DNA of 64,000 nt from Begonia masoniana (taxonomy: Eukaryota > Streptophyta > Magnoliopsida > Cucurbitales > Begoniaceae), in NCBI GenBank assembly GCA_022432975.1, contig CM039508.1, positions 45,473,646 through 45,537,645 of the forward strand, in the 5' to 3' direction. The translations under genes were made by a program, and so were the position numbers. The first letter of the stretch is position 1. Every line of letters begins with the position of its first letter. The notes below the pieces were generated by a model. The model saw nothing but the letters and a program-made list of their open reading frames with translations. It was not told the origin of the DNA and searched no databases. This document shows, one piece after another, positions 1-10,921 of this stretch.

Positions 1-858
1 CGCAAGTCATTCCTTTCTGCCAATCTCATAAATTCGGTTGTATAATCATACACAGTTCTCATACCTTGATGGCAACGCTGATACTGTTGGAAGAGAATAT
101 GTTCATAATCAGGGGGCAAGAAATCCGCCCGTAATAATTGCTTCATCCGAGTACAGGTTCTAACAGGTTGTTTGCCTTCTCGATAGCGCCTGTTTTGTAG
201 CCTCTCCTACCATGCAGAAGCTCCTCCTTTCAATTGGCACGCCACCAATTTCACCCTTTTTTTCTGACGGAATCTCCATGTATTCAAAGAATCGATCAAC
301 CTCAGCAACCCAATCGTTGAAATCTTCGATTTTTAAATTTCCGTTAAAGCTAGGGATGTCCACCTTCAGTTTAAACTCATTTTCGACAGCATGATAGTCA
401 TAATTATTAAATCTGTCGTGACCACCACCAAATCTGCCACGACCTCCGCCAAATCTACCATGACCGCCGCCATAACCGATGCCATAGCCACCGCCGCCGT
501 AGCGACCGTAGCGATTTTCCATTGTCTCCACCTCTCCTTCTTCTTCGTCTGAATCAATTTCATAATCGAGTATAGGTCGTCTTAGATTATTCGCAGGAAC
601 AGGTAGTTCATAGCGTTCGCCTTGAGCAGTCTCATCTCTCGGACGAACCCTCTCGCCATCTCTGTTTCTGTTGGCATCAAACCCTAGGGTGTCAAAACGA
701 CCAATCAAGTCTTCAAGGCGCTACCCGATACGTCGAAAATTTTGATTGACATTTTTTCCCAAGTTTTTGAATGCCGCCTCTTGAGCCTCTAATCCAGCTC
801 ACAAGAATTCCACTTCCTGAACGACGTTCGGGACGTGATTGCTTCCTGAACTGGCCAT
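1..858 (-). pseudogene. gypsy retrotransposon gag, broken, runs off left edge
   Basis: Reading on the minus strand from an ATG at 858-856, the frame is gag-like: an N-terminal coiled segment, an acidic patch, a Gly/Arg-rich stretch ([19 protein letters not shown]) and the gag core beginning with the motif [19 protein letters not shown]. In-frame stops occur near 799 and 731, and the frame shifts again near 160, so it cannot make a full protein. The primer-binding site and LTR directly upstream (879-1261) place it as the 5' part of an LTR retrotransposon transcribed leftwards, whose remainder lies outside the window. The gag type and short LTR fit a Ty3/gypsy element; the lineage is not determined. 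Confidence 0.82.
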
Positions 859-878
859 CGCGGACTGAACTGAAAACA

Positions 879-890
879 GCTCTGATACCA
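879..890 (-). other. primer-binding site (initiator tRNA-Met)
   Basis: The minus strand reads TGGTATCAGAGC, the classic plant retrotransposon match to the 3' end of initiator tRNA-Met. It lies two bases inside the LTR boundary at 893, as expected for the start of minus-strand DNA synthesis in a leftward-transcribed element. Confidence 0.88.
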
Positions 891-892
891 CC

Positions 893-1261
893 TGACGCAG
901 CGGGATGCGGGAACGAACGAAAAACTCTCTCGCAAGATAAACCAAGAGAAACCCTAATTTTCTGAATCTTGAATAATAATTGAATAATTACGAATTCGGA
1001 ATACAACCTTAAATAAAATAGCTAACTAATTTTGGAAATTAAAATAAAATCAAATAATGCATAAAATAGTTTATAAAATATTTGAATGCTGATTTGAAGG
1101 CTCATTAAATCTTCATAAAATCTTCGAATGTGTGGGCCCTGGCGAGAACTTCAATTTGATATCTTGACAACCCAAAACAGATGCTCATAGTAAAAGTTAT
1201 AGTCCTTTGAAGTTTAATATATCACCGCATCACACCTTGCTTTTAATGCCTTGAAAAGTCA
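893..1261 (-). repeat. 5' LTR of the left-edge gypsy element
   Basis: The 369-bp segment starts TGAC and ends GTCA, so it has the TG...CA ends with 4-bp inverted termini. It abuts the primer-binding site on its inner side. The following five bases, CATCA (1262-1266), would be the target duplication, but the partner copy is outside the window. No full ORF is seen; it is A/T-rich with a GC-rich inner end. Confidence 0.78.
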
Positions 1262-1285
1262 CATCAACAAGACTTGGTTCCAGCT

Positions 1286-1500
1286 TGCCCACTCGGGCTC
1301 GGCCCGCTACAGTAACAAGCGAGTTTGGCTCGAGTCACAATGGCGAGTCGAGCCAAGCTTGGACATCCCTGCTCGCAAGCCCGTCAATGACCGGGCTCAA
1401 CGAGCCTGCTCGCGAGAGGGCCCTAAGGCCTGAGCGGCAAGTGTTGAACCCTCTCAGTCTCCATCTCTCCAACGCGGCGACGCCCGACAATCGATAATCT
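1286..1500. repeat. GAGCC/GGCTCG subterminal region, left side of element A
   Basis: GC-rich stretch with repeated GGCTCG, GAGCC and GCTCGC motifs. It aligns in inverted orientation with about 22600-22790 of element B, sharing the segments GCTACAGTAAC, GCGAGTTTGGCTCGAGTCAC and CAATGACCGGGCTC. The outermost 80 or so bases of the B end have no counterpart here. Such dense subterminal motifs are typical of hAT ends and usually bind the transposase. Confidence 0.65.
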
Positions 1501-1619
1501 CTTATTATTCGAAGTCTCAGTCAAGCCCAACTCCGATGACGAGGTCAGGGCACTCTCCGGCGCCTCTCCGACGCTCGAAAGAAGACAGAGCCCAGAGGTG
1601 ATAAATCAAAACTAAATGG

Positions 1620-1945
1620 TTGAATGCATTGCTGATTGATCGGCAATTCGGCTATGCCTGACTGCCTCTGGCCTTAATGCCTTATGTTAAAATTTTGGGA
1701 ATGAAAACTGAAAACTGAAAAGAAATGTGAATCATAGCCGATGGATCGGCTATCATGCGATTGATCGGCTTGTAAATTCAAAATTGTAATGAAATAGTAT
1801 ATTATTATGATTGTGAACTGAAATGTGATACAAATTATAATATTACAATAACAATTAACATATGACAATTAACAAAGATAGTGAACTGAAATGTGATACA
1901 ATATTACAATAACAATTAACAAAATAACAAATGACAATTGACAAT
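1620..1945. repeat. GATCGGC motif cluster and AT-rich filler
   Basis: Contains several copies of TTGATCGGC, GGATCGGCTAT and GATTGATCGGCTTG between 1633 and 1775, then an AT-rich stretch with near-tandem copies of a GTGAACTGAAATGTGATAC unit (around 1812 and 1880). The gypsy target duplication ACAAT (1941-1945) closes it. The same GATCGGC motif resumes at about 12560 on the other side of the gypsy insertion, so the two halves were once contiguous. Confidence 0.6.
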
Positions 1946-3533
1946 TATAACGCCCCGAAATTTAAAATCTCCAATTTGATTTCTCCAATTTAAAACCCTA
2001 ATTTGAAAACCCTAAAATTTATTTTCAAATCGATTGAGGTTAAATTTCGAATGTTAAAATCTTAATTTAAAAATTAAGATGAATTCATTAATTGCGCAGA
2101 AGTTTTAATCAAAATTTTAAAACATTAAATAAAATTGTTAAAAATTTGAAATAATTGCATAATCAAATAGTTCATAAAAATCTTTAATCACAAAATTTAA
2201 CATATGTTCTTCAAAGTTTCAATCTTTAAAATAATATCTCAAATACTTTTATAAATTAAATACTTTAAATTCTTTTATCAAGAAATTCATGGTCTTCTTC
2301 TGTATACTCGCTTGCCACTGGAAAATTCTGGATCGCAATAAGTTCTTCCTCAGATAAAAACTTACCTACATCACAAAATTATACAAAACAATAAGATTTA
2401 ACTCAGTAAGCAAAAATACGTGTAAGTGTCAAAATTAATATTTAACTTTTACCGAATCCTGATTACATACTGGTTGGTACTCATTTTCCCAACCTTAGAC
2501 TTTAGCCATCTTATTGTTGTTTAGGCGTAGTCAAACAGACTGATTGAAACTCATTTTTCAACCTTAGGCATTAGCCATCATATTCATACACATACAAAAT
2601 GTCCAACATATTTTATCTTCATACTATCTTATGTCAATGCCTAAACATGTGTGCTCAAATATCAGTAATGTGTAAGAAATCATTTATAAGAAAATAATAA
2701 AATCTTTTGTGATATAGGGTCATAGACAAAACATTAAAAACAATATTTTTACTTACTGAATTCCGAGCAAGTAGGGTAATCAGAATTTTCTGAAATTCCA
2801 AATAATTTCCTGCCTAAAATAAATATTTGGTATTAAAATCTCACTTAAATAAATCCAATTCTATAATAATTTAGGCAGAATTACCTTACCGGTAAAATCT
2901 TATATCGGTTCGGATCAAAATTTGAGTCGGGTCGAAATTTGGGTTGGGTCGGGTTGGGGTCGGTTCTGAGAACAGTGCCGATTGAGTGAACAATGTCGGC
3001 TTGGTTCAATTTTACTATTCTGGTCCGGTTTGGTTTGAGCTGCAAAGAACCGGTTCAGTTTTTAAAAATTAAAACTAAACCTGTTTCTCTTCCTCCCATT
3101 TCTTCTTCGCGCGAGCAGAGACCAGAGAGAGCGAGGGAAAGAGAGAGCTGCACGGAGGGAGAGAACGAGAGGGAGGGAGTGAGGCCGAGAGAGAGGGAGG
3201 TCGGAGGTCAGAGATCGGCCGGTGAGAGTTCAGCCAGGTGAGCGCCGAACGCCGAGCGAGGTTTGGCCGAGGAGGTTTTCGCCGGAGAAGAGTTCGGCCG
3301 AAGTTTGAAATGGAGATTTCCTGCGAGGTAAGCTCCGATTTTAGGTGTGATTTCGCCCTCACCGAGCTACCCAATTTATAGGGGAAGCTCCTCCAATTTT
3401 TCACATTTCTTCCTCTTTTGATTGTCAATTTCATCGGCCAATTTAGGGTTTTGTCAAATTTTTCGAGCTGGAAGGAAGTTCTTCCTTCTTTTATTCAAAA
3501 TTTTCAGTCTGCATGTGTTTTTGATGTGTTACA
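1946..3533 (-). repeat. 3' LTR of the gypsy element
   Basis: This 1588-bp repeat matches 10922-12537. On the plus strand it begins TATAAC where the partner begins TGTAAC, so the terminal TG has mutated to TA; it ends GTGTTACA. A GA-rich segment at 3115-3210 and a GC-rich leader with GGCCGAGGAGG motifs are shared by both copies. A 26-bp block near 12030 of the other LTR is missing here. Small ORFs over the GA-rich part are composition artefacts. Confidence 0.9.
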
Positions 3534-3548
3534 ATCTACCATCCTTAA
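3534..3548 (-). other. polypurine tract of the gypsy element
   Basis: The minus strand reads AAGGATGGTAGAT directly against the inner edge of the 3' LTR. Purine-rich sequence at this place primes plus-strand synthesis in LTR elements. The tract is mutated from an ideal all-purine run, in line with an old copy. Confidence 0.55.
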
Positions 3549-3624
3549 AGAAATTTCGTCCTCGAAAATTAAAGAATTACCTGAAAAATTCCGGATAAAT
3601 CTTTCTTATTTCTTCTTCTTTTTC

Positions 3625-6423
3625 CTAAGTTGCCTCCTCAACGTTTTGATTCTTCCATAAAACTTTTACAAGGGAAATCTTCTTATTTCGTAACTTTCTT
3701 TCTTCTGATTCAAGAATTTGTATCAGTCTCTCTTCGTAAGATAAGTTCGGGTTGAGCACAAATTCTTCAGATCTCATTGGTAAAACATGCGAGAGATCTG
3801 GAACGTATTTCCTCAGCATCGATATATGAAACACGTTGTGCACATGTTTGAGTGACTCAGGCAAATTTAGTTTGTAAACAACTTCTCAAATTCTTGCTGT
3901 AATTGTAAATGGGCCAATGTATCTTGGACTTAACTTTCCCTTTTCCCAAATCGCATCACTCCTTTCATTAGCGAAATCTTCATGAAAACTTGAACACCTT
4001 CAGCAAATTCTAATTTTCTCCTGCTTCGATCTGCATAACTTTTCTGTCTACTTTGGGCCGTAAGAATTCTTTTTTTGATTAGTACAACAATCTCCGCAGT
4101 CTGTCTCAAAATATCCGACCCAACTAAAATTCCTTCACCTACCTCATCCCAATGCACTGGTGATCTACACTTTCGACTATATAATGCTTCATAAGGTGTC
4201 ATTCCAATCGATACTTGATAACTGTTGTTGTATGCAAATTCCACCAATGGCAGGTTTTTACTCCAATTTTCTTAGAAATCGATAGCACAAGCTCGCAACA
4301 TATCCTCTAGGGTCTGAATAGTCCTTTCCGATTGTCCATCTGTTTGAGGATGAAAAGCTGTACTGAATTTCAACTGAGTACCCATAGCTTTTTGCATACA
4401 CTTCCAAAATTTAGAGGTAAAACGGTATCTCGATCAGACACGATAAAAATGGACGTGCCATGAAGTCTGACAATTTCCTGAACATAAAGCCAAGCATACT
4501 GATCCATAGTATATGTATTCCTTACAGGGAGAAAATGGGTCGATTTAGTCAATCGATCAACTATAACCCAAATAGAGTCACGACCCTTAACTGTCTTAGG
4601 AAGACCAACCACAAAATCCATAGTGATATGTTTCCATGTCCACTGAGGCACCATGAGTGGTTGCAATGTACCAGCAGGTCGTTGGTGCTCTGCTTTGACT
4701 TGTTGACAAGTGAGACATTTCTCGACAAATTTTACTACATCCACTTTTAACCCACGCCACCAATAATGTTGCTTCAAATCTCGATACATTTTGGTTGAAC
4801 TAAGATGTACCGAATAAGGTGTTGAGTGTGCCTCCTCCAAAATAGCTCTCTTCAGTTCAGTATCATCAGGTATACACCATCTTCCTTTAAATTGAATAAT
4901 TCTGCCATTCGATATCGAGAATTCAGATACTTTTTCAGCCTCTAGGTCTTCCTTCACCTTGCAAATAAATGCATCACCGTGTTGTTTATCTTTTATTTGC
5001 TCCAGCAAACTTGGCTGAAGTGTCATAGTAGACAGTTTTTCCAATAGTCCAAACGATACCACTTCGATACTAGATTTCTACATCTCTTCAGTTAACTTTT
5101 CTGGAATCCGCCGCAGCGATGAAACTTGCGACAATGCTCTCCTACTTAATGCATCAGCTACAACATTAGCCTTGCCAGGATGGTAAATAATCTCGCAATC
5201 ATAGTCCTTCACCAACTCTAACCATCTACATTGTCTCATATTCAGATCCTTTTGAGTTATGAAATACTTCAAGCTCTTATGGTCTGTATAGATTTCACAT
5301 CTCTCTCCACATAAATAATGTCTCCAAATCTTCAAAGCATGAACTACCGCTGCAAGTTCTAAATAATGAGTTGGGTAGTTCTTCTCATGATCCTTCAATT
5401 GTCTCGAGGCATATGCAACTACTTTTCCTTCTTGCATGAGAACACATCCCAATCCATACTTTGAAGCGTCATTATAAACCACAAATTTTCCGGATCTAGA
5501 TGGTATAGTGAGTATGGGTGCCGAGATCAATCTCTTCTTTAATTCTTGAAAGCTTTGCTCGCATTCTTCGGTCCATAAGTACCTGACACCTTTCTTGGTT
5601 AGTTTCGTAAGCGGGTTGGCTAAGCATGAAAATCCTTCTACAAATCTCCGGTAATATCCCGCAAGACCAAGAAAACTCCTTATTTCGGCTGCGTTCTTTG
5701 GTTGTGGCCAATTACTAATAGCTTCAATTTTTTTGGATCCACTGATACACCTTCTCTTGAAACAATGTGACCGAGAAATGCCACCTTCTCCGTCCAAAAT
5801 TCACACTTAGAGAATTTTGCATATAATTTTTCTCGCCTCAATGTAGATAAAACAATCTTCAAATGTTCCTCATGTTTCTCCTTACTCTTCGAGTAGACAA
5901 GAATATCGTCAATAAAGACTATCACAAAATCATCCAAATACGTCTTGAAAATTAAATTTATTAAATCCATAAACGCGACTAGGGCGTTATTTAATCCAAA
6001 CGGCATAACCCAAAATTAAAAGTGACCATATCTGGTGCGAAACGCCGTTTTAAACACGTCATCTTCCTTAATTCTTAATTGATGAAAGCCCGATCTGAGA
6101 TCAATCTTTGAGAAAATCACCGCTCCCTTTAGTTGATCAAAAAGATCATCGATTCTTGGTAGTGGATATTTATTTTTAATAGTGACTTTGTTGAGCTCTC
6201 GATAGTCTATCCACATTCTCATAGATCCGTCTTTTTTCTTCACAAATAACACCGGCGCTCCCCATGGTGAGAAACTAGGTTGAATAAATCTTTTTTCCAG
6301 CAATTCATCTAGTTGGGTCTTCAATTCTTTTAGTTCGCTTGGTGCCATTCTATAAAGAGTTTTAGAGATTGGCGTCGTTCCGGGTAGCAAGTCAATGCTA
6401 AATTCTACCTCTCTCGCAGGTGG
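3625..6423 (-). pseudogene. gypsy pol: RT, RNase H, integrase, chromodomain-like tail
   Basis: Minus-strand pieces in several frames cover reverse transcriptase ([14 protein letters not shown] near 6100 and the catalytic [11 protein letters not shown] near 5900), RNase H ([13 protein letters not shown] near 5270), an integrase zinc-finger and core region (CLTCQQVKAEHQRPAG, then MDFVVGLP and DRLTKSTHFLPV between 4500 and 4720), the integrase C-terminal part (AYNNSYQVSIGMTPYEALY near 4200) and a chromodomain-like tail ending near 3625. Frameshifts or stops near 6010, 5690, 5070, 4370 and 3930 break it into at least six pieces. The upstream part of pol resumes beyond the solo LTR at 9134. Confidence 0.9.
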
Positions 6424-7130
6424 TAAATTGTAGCACCCGGTCTCATTGAACCAATTTACTTTATCAACTTGTAGTGTATGTTTTATGGATAAAATTAGGA
6501 GAATTAGTGATTAGGTTAATAAATGACTATGTAAGGGCATAATGTTAAATAGAGGTTTGTAGTAATAACCTATTTAAGGAAAGAGATTTTGTGATTAATG
6601 CACTATAGCCGCCACTGTTTTCTATACTTCCTCTCTCAGTATTCAGCTCAAGCTCAGCAGAGCTCTCCAGGCGGTTCCCTCTTCGACTTTTCTCCAAACT
6701 AGGTGAGCCTACTTCGATTTCTTGCTACATTGTAACTTTCGATGATTGTGGGGGATTTTGATGTGGGTTTTGAGAATGCTGTAAGTGAGAGTTAGATCGG
6801 TTTGTGGCATATCAGGAATGCTTGATGATCAGAGTTCCCAAACTAGTTTCCTTATGAGTTCTGTTAGAATTGATGATAGTTTAGAATGAAGCTTAACTAA
6901 TACTTTGTCTACGGCTATAGGTTCGAGCAAAACCCGTAGTAGTTTGCAACCAAGCCTTTCTAGAAAACCAGGTAAGTGGAGTATGCATGTGCCTTCGAGC
7001 CTACATCACAAAACAGTAGGTTTATGCATGTTTGAGTATTTTCTGTATGTCATGCATCATGTTTTTGAAAGAATACGAAAATGAATTTATGGGCAATGTT
7101 ATGGTAAGGCATGAACAGTGTCGTTTTGTG

Positions 7131-8422
7131 AACGGTAGAAGTGAGTAGAAGAGTTTTGTCGTTTTGTGAACGGTAGAAGTGAGTAGAAGAGATTTGTCGT
7201 GTTGTGAACGGTAGAAGTGAGTAGAAGAGTTTTGTCGTTTTGTGAACGGTAGAAGTGAGTAGAAGAGTTTTGTCGTTTTGTGAACGGTAGAAGTGAGTAG
7301 AAGAGTTTTGTCGTTTTGTGAACGGTAGAAGTGAGTAGAAGAGATTTGTCGTGTTGTGAACGGTAGAAGTGAGTAGAAGAGTTTTGTCGTTTTGTGAACG
7401 GTAGAAGTGAGTAGAAGAGTTTTGTCGTTTTGTGAACGGTAGAAGTGAGTAGAAGAGTTTTTTCGTTTTGTGAACGGTAGAAGTGAGTAGAAGAGTTTTT
7501 TCGTTTTGTGAACGGTAGAAGTGAGTAGAAGAGTTTTGTCGTTTTGTGAACGGTAGAAGTGAGTAGAAGAGTTTTGTCGTTTTGTGAACGGTAGAAGTGA
7601 GTAGAAGAGATTTGTCGTGTTGTGAACGGTAGAAGTGAGTAGAAGAGTTTTGTCGTTTTGTGAACGGTAGAAGTGAGTAGAAGAGTTTTGTCGTTTTGTG
7701 AACGGTAGAAGTGAGTAGAAGAGATTTGTCGTGTTGTGAACGGTAGAAGTGAGTAGAAGAGTTTTGTCGTTTTGTGAACGGTAGAAGTGAGTAGAAGAGA
7801 TTTGTCGTGTTGTGAACGGTAGAAGTGAGTAGAAGAGTTTTGTCGTTTTGTGAACGGTAGAAGTGAGTAGAAGAGATTTGTCGTGTTGTGAACGGTAGAA
7901 GTGAGTAGAAGAGATTTGTCGTGTTGTGAACGGTAGAAGTGAGTAGAAGAGATTTGTCGTGTTGTGAACGGTAGAAGTGAGTAGAAGAGATTTGTCGTGT
8001 TGTGAACGGTAGAAGTGAGTAGAAGAGTTTTGTCGTTTTGTGAACGGTAGAAGTGAGTAGAAGAGATTTGTCGTGTTGTGAACGGTAGAAGTGAGTAGAA
8101 GAGTTTTGTCGTTTTGTGAACGGTAGAAGTGAGTAGAAGAGTTTTGTCGTTTTGTGAACGGTAGAAGTGAGTAGAAGAGATTTGTCGTGTTGTGAACGGT
8201 AGAAGTGAGTAGAAGAGATTTGTCGTGTTGTGAACGGTAGAAGTGAGTAGAAGAGTTTTTTCGTTTTGTGAACGGTAGAAGTGAGTAGAAGAGATTTGTC
8301 GTGTTGTGAACGGTAGAAGTGAGTAGAAGAGATTTGTCGTGTTGTGAACGGTAGAAGTGAGTAGAAGAGATTTGTCGTGTTGTGAACGGTAGAAGTGAGT
8401 AGAAGAGTTTTGTCGTTTTGTG
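7131..8422 (+). repeat. 38-bp minisatellite, 34 tandem units
   Basis: A head-to-tail array of a 38-bp unit containing GAACGGTAGAAGTGAGTAG. I count 34 units of three types differing in the second half: A (AGTTTTGTCGTTTTG, 16 copies), B (AGATTTGTCGTGTTG, 15 copies) and C (AGTTTTTTCGTTTTG, 3 copies). The order is ABAAABAACCAABAABABABBBBABAABBCBBBA, so A types dominate the left and B types the right. It lies inside the solo LTR. Confidence 0.96.
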
Positions 8423-8900
8423 ATTGGAAGATGTAGTTTGTTTCTACTCCTGCCGCTGAGACTATTTGTCTCTACTTCTACCGCTGGAACTGTTCAGCGG
8501 AAGATGAAGGCAGGAGATTTGTCGTTTTTTGAACGGTAGAAGTGAGTAGAAGAGATTTGTCGTCTTGTGAACGGTAGAAGTGAGTAGAAGAGTTTTGTCG
8601 TTTTGTGAACGGTAGAAGTGAGTAGAAGAGATTTGTCGTGTTGTGAACGGTAGAAGTGAGTAGAAGAGTTTTGTCGTTTTGTGAACGGTAGAAGTGAGTA
8701 GAAGAGTTTTTTCGTTTTGTGAACGGTAGAAATGAGTAGAAGAGTTTTGTTGTTTTGTGAGCGGTGGATGTGAGAAGTCGACGTGTCGTCGACAGTTGCT
8801 AGCGGTAAATGTGAAACGTCGACGTGTCGTTTGTATGTGCTTCTTCCGTTGATATTGATCAGCGGTAGATGTCGTTTGTATCCACTTCTACCGCTGGTAC
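8423..8900 (+). repeat. degenerate continuation of the 38-bp minisatellite with inverted copies
   Basis: After the regular array a short stretch (8423-8510) carries the motif in inverted sense (CTTCTACCGCTGG). About six more direct units follow (8520-8765) with private variants, and then scattered AGCGGTAGATGT motifs near 8860. It reads as the older, decayed edge of the array. Minus-strand ORFs here are repeat artefacts. Confidence 0.8.
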
Positions 8901-9133
8901 TGTTCAACGGTAGATGTGCTTTGAATTTCTTTTCTCTCAGCCAAACGTTTTTAATATCTTGTCTATTTTATAAATGTTGTTTATACATAAGTTTTCCGCT
9001 GCAAGTTTTGAAGATTTATAGGTTTAATTATTATCGTTGGGTAAAATTTAAAAGTTTTTCCTTAAATTTCTTAGTCTTATTCTATGTCATGAGTAAAGAA
9101 CCGGGCTTAGAAAACTCGGGACATTACATAAAT

Positions 9134-9737
9134 TCGTCAGGTCGTCATGAAAAATATCCGAGAATTCACTAATTATTGGCACTTCATCAAGAGTTGGGGC
9201 TCCTTCAAGTTTGGAACATATAACACTGGCCAGAATTCCAATGCATCCTGAATTTAATAATCTTTGAGGTCACATAGCTGATATCACTGGAATTCTCGAA
9301 CTCTTAGTGTCTCCATAGAAAAATAATGGCTTTATTCCAGGTAGTTGAAATTTAACCATCTTTTTACGACAATCAATAGTCGCATAATGCTTAGTAAGCC
9401 AGTCCATTCCAAGAATGACATCGTAGTCGTGCATTGCCAAAATAATTAAATTAGCTTCCAAATGATTTTCTCCAATTAAAACATTGCATCCTCTAATTAT
9501 GGAATCAGCAAACATAACTTTGCCTAAGGGAATAGATACTCCTAATTTGTACTCTAGCAATTCTACTTTGTTCCCTAACTTCATAGCATGCTCAAGTGAT
9601 ATAAAAGAGTGAGTAGCTTCATAATCAATTAATAAGCAAGAAGATATGCCAGAGATAAAAATTAAACCTGTCACCACAGAGGCATTTCCTTCAGCTTCAT
9701 CTTTCGTCATGGCGAAAACCCTAGCAGTTGCCTTGGG
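9134..9737 (-). pseudogene. gypsy protease and start of pol
   Basis: Retropepsin-like domain on the minus strand with the C-terminal hallmark VILGMDWL near 9400. The catalytic site, normally D-S-G-A-T-H-S, reads D-Y-E-A-T-H-S here (near 9630), so both residues after the aspartate are changed and the enzyme would be inactive. A TGA follows near 9275, probably from CGA. The frame then continues to 9134, where the solo LTR is inserted. It is in frame with gag upstream. Confidence 0.82.
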
Positions 9738-10742
9738 TTACTCTCGGACATTCTTTGGGCAGTCTTTAATAAAGTGTCCATGTTGACCGCATTTAAAACA
9801 AGCCATAGTCAGATGGCGACATTCTCCGTAATGTGGCTTCTTGCATGAGGGGCATATAGGCATATTAGATATTGTCGTGGGCTCCCTCTTAATATGCTTA
9901 GAAGGTTCTTCAATAGGTCCACTGATAATTGGTCGCTTAGACCCAGCCCATGGTTGTTGCGGAGGTTTACCCTTTGCAGTCTGGGTTGCATGATTGTATT
10001 TTCTTCTAAGCTCATGGGCTTTGTTGACTTTCTTCTCTCCTTTCTCAGCACGCAATGCTTTGTCCACCACGAATGCAAACGTAGAGTCTTTGGAAGTAAT
10101 AAGATTGATGTCTTTGAATATCTCCGCCCTCAAACCTTGGATGAAACGCTTCACCTTCATAATTTCATTACCAGTTATATGAGGGGCATATCGGGAAAGT
10201 TGCTCAAATTTGTGCAAATAATCGATTACACTTCTCGTCTATTTTAAAGCCATGAATTCCTCTGCCTTGGCATCCATCATAGAATCCGTAAAATACTTCT
10301 CATAGAAGAGCTCTTGAAATTTTTTCCATGTTATAGTAACGACTGGATACATCATCTTCACTGAGTCCCACCAATAACGAGCTTCCATTCGGAACATGGA
10401 AGATGCGCAATCCACTTTCTCCTCCTTTGAGATTTTTGCATGCCCAAAATCCTCATTGATGGTCCGGATCCAATTATCTGCTGTTGCCATGTCTGCCAAA
10501 TTGCCAGTAAAAGTTAGGGGATCCATTCTGCGAAATCTATCAAAATCCAGCACAACAGGTCGAGGCCTAATGGGAGCCTGAGCCTGTATATTAACTGCTT
10601 GTGCAGAGGTGGTAGCTGCTTGGGCCGCTGCATTAGCTTCCTGCGTTAATTGCTCAATCTGTCTTGCTTGCATCTCGATCATGTCCATTATTCGATCGAG
10701 TACAGCATCTCGTTCGTTTCTAACTCCTCTACGATTGGCCAT
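9738..10742 (-). pseudogene. gypsy gag with zinc knuckle
   Basis: The start codon is at 10742-10740 (MANRRGVRNERDAVL). Next come an N-terminal helix rich in Gln and Ala, then the retrotransposon gag core (MEARYWWDSVKMM and FYEKYFTDSMMDAKAEEF), then a CCHC zinc knuckle (CFKCGQHGHFIKDC, near 9770) preceded by a second Cys/His cluster (CPSCKKPHYGECRH). Gag packages the element RNA and forms the particle. One in-frame TAG at 10239-10241 and a TAA at 9738-9740 break an otherwise continuous gag-protease frame; both look like CAG or CAA changed by a C-to-T transition. Confidence 0.88.
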
Positions 10743-10907
10743 AGTCTATACATCACAAGGTCTTTATTTAAGAAAATCTTTTTACTACAATTTATCAATA
10801 TACTTTTATCAAAATATAAACTTTAGTACTTACTTGCCGATCGACGATTTTCCAGGTGCACGTGAGCATACAGATAAGTTTACAGAATCATTTTATAAAC
10901 CTAACTT

Positions 10908-10918
10908 CTCTGATACCA
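10908..10918 (-). other. primer-binding site of the gypsy element
   Basis: The minus strand reads TGGTATCAGAG, complementary to initiator tRNA-Met, three bases inside the 5' LTR edge at 10922. It then diverges (AAGTTAGG), so only 11 bases match. Confidence 0.88.
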
Positions 10919-10921
10919 AAC

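Larger units (their letters stand above)
6429..9128. mobile_element. solo LTR (2.7 kb) nested in gypsy pol
   Basis: The segment begins TGTAGCACCCGG and ends CGGGACATTACA (TG...CA). It is flanked by a perfect 5-bp duplication TAAAT at 6424-6428 and 9129-9133. Removing it together with one TAAAT restores the gypsy reading frame across the junction, which proves the insertion. There is no internal coding region, so it is a solo LTR left by recombination between two LTRs. Its plus strand has a TATTTAAGG promoter-like box near 6570 and two donor-like sites (GGTGAGC near 6701 and GGTAAGT near 6971). Most of its length is the 38-bp minisatellite. Confidence 0.9.

Noticed and set aside
3075..3434. 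Arg/Ser/Pro-rich ORFs in both LTRs (also 12073-12432 and 11970-12245)
   Set aside because: They cover GA-rich LTR leader sequence; both strands are open because of composition, and the LTR context explains them.
7131..8422. CRISPR-like array of direct repeats
   Set aside because: There are no unique spacers; units are contiguous 38-mers in a plant LTR, so it is a minisatellite.
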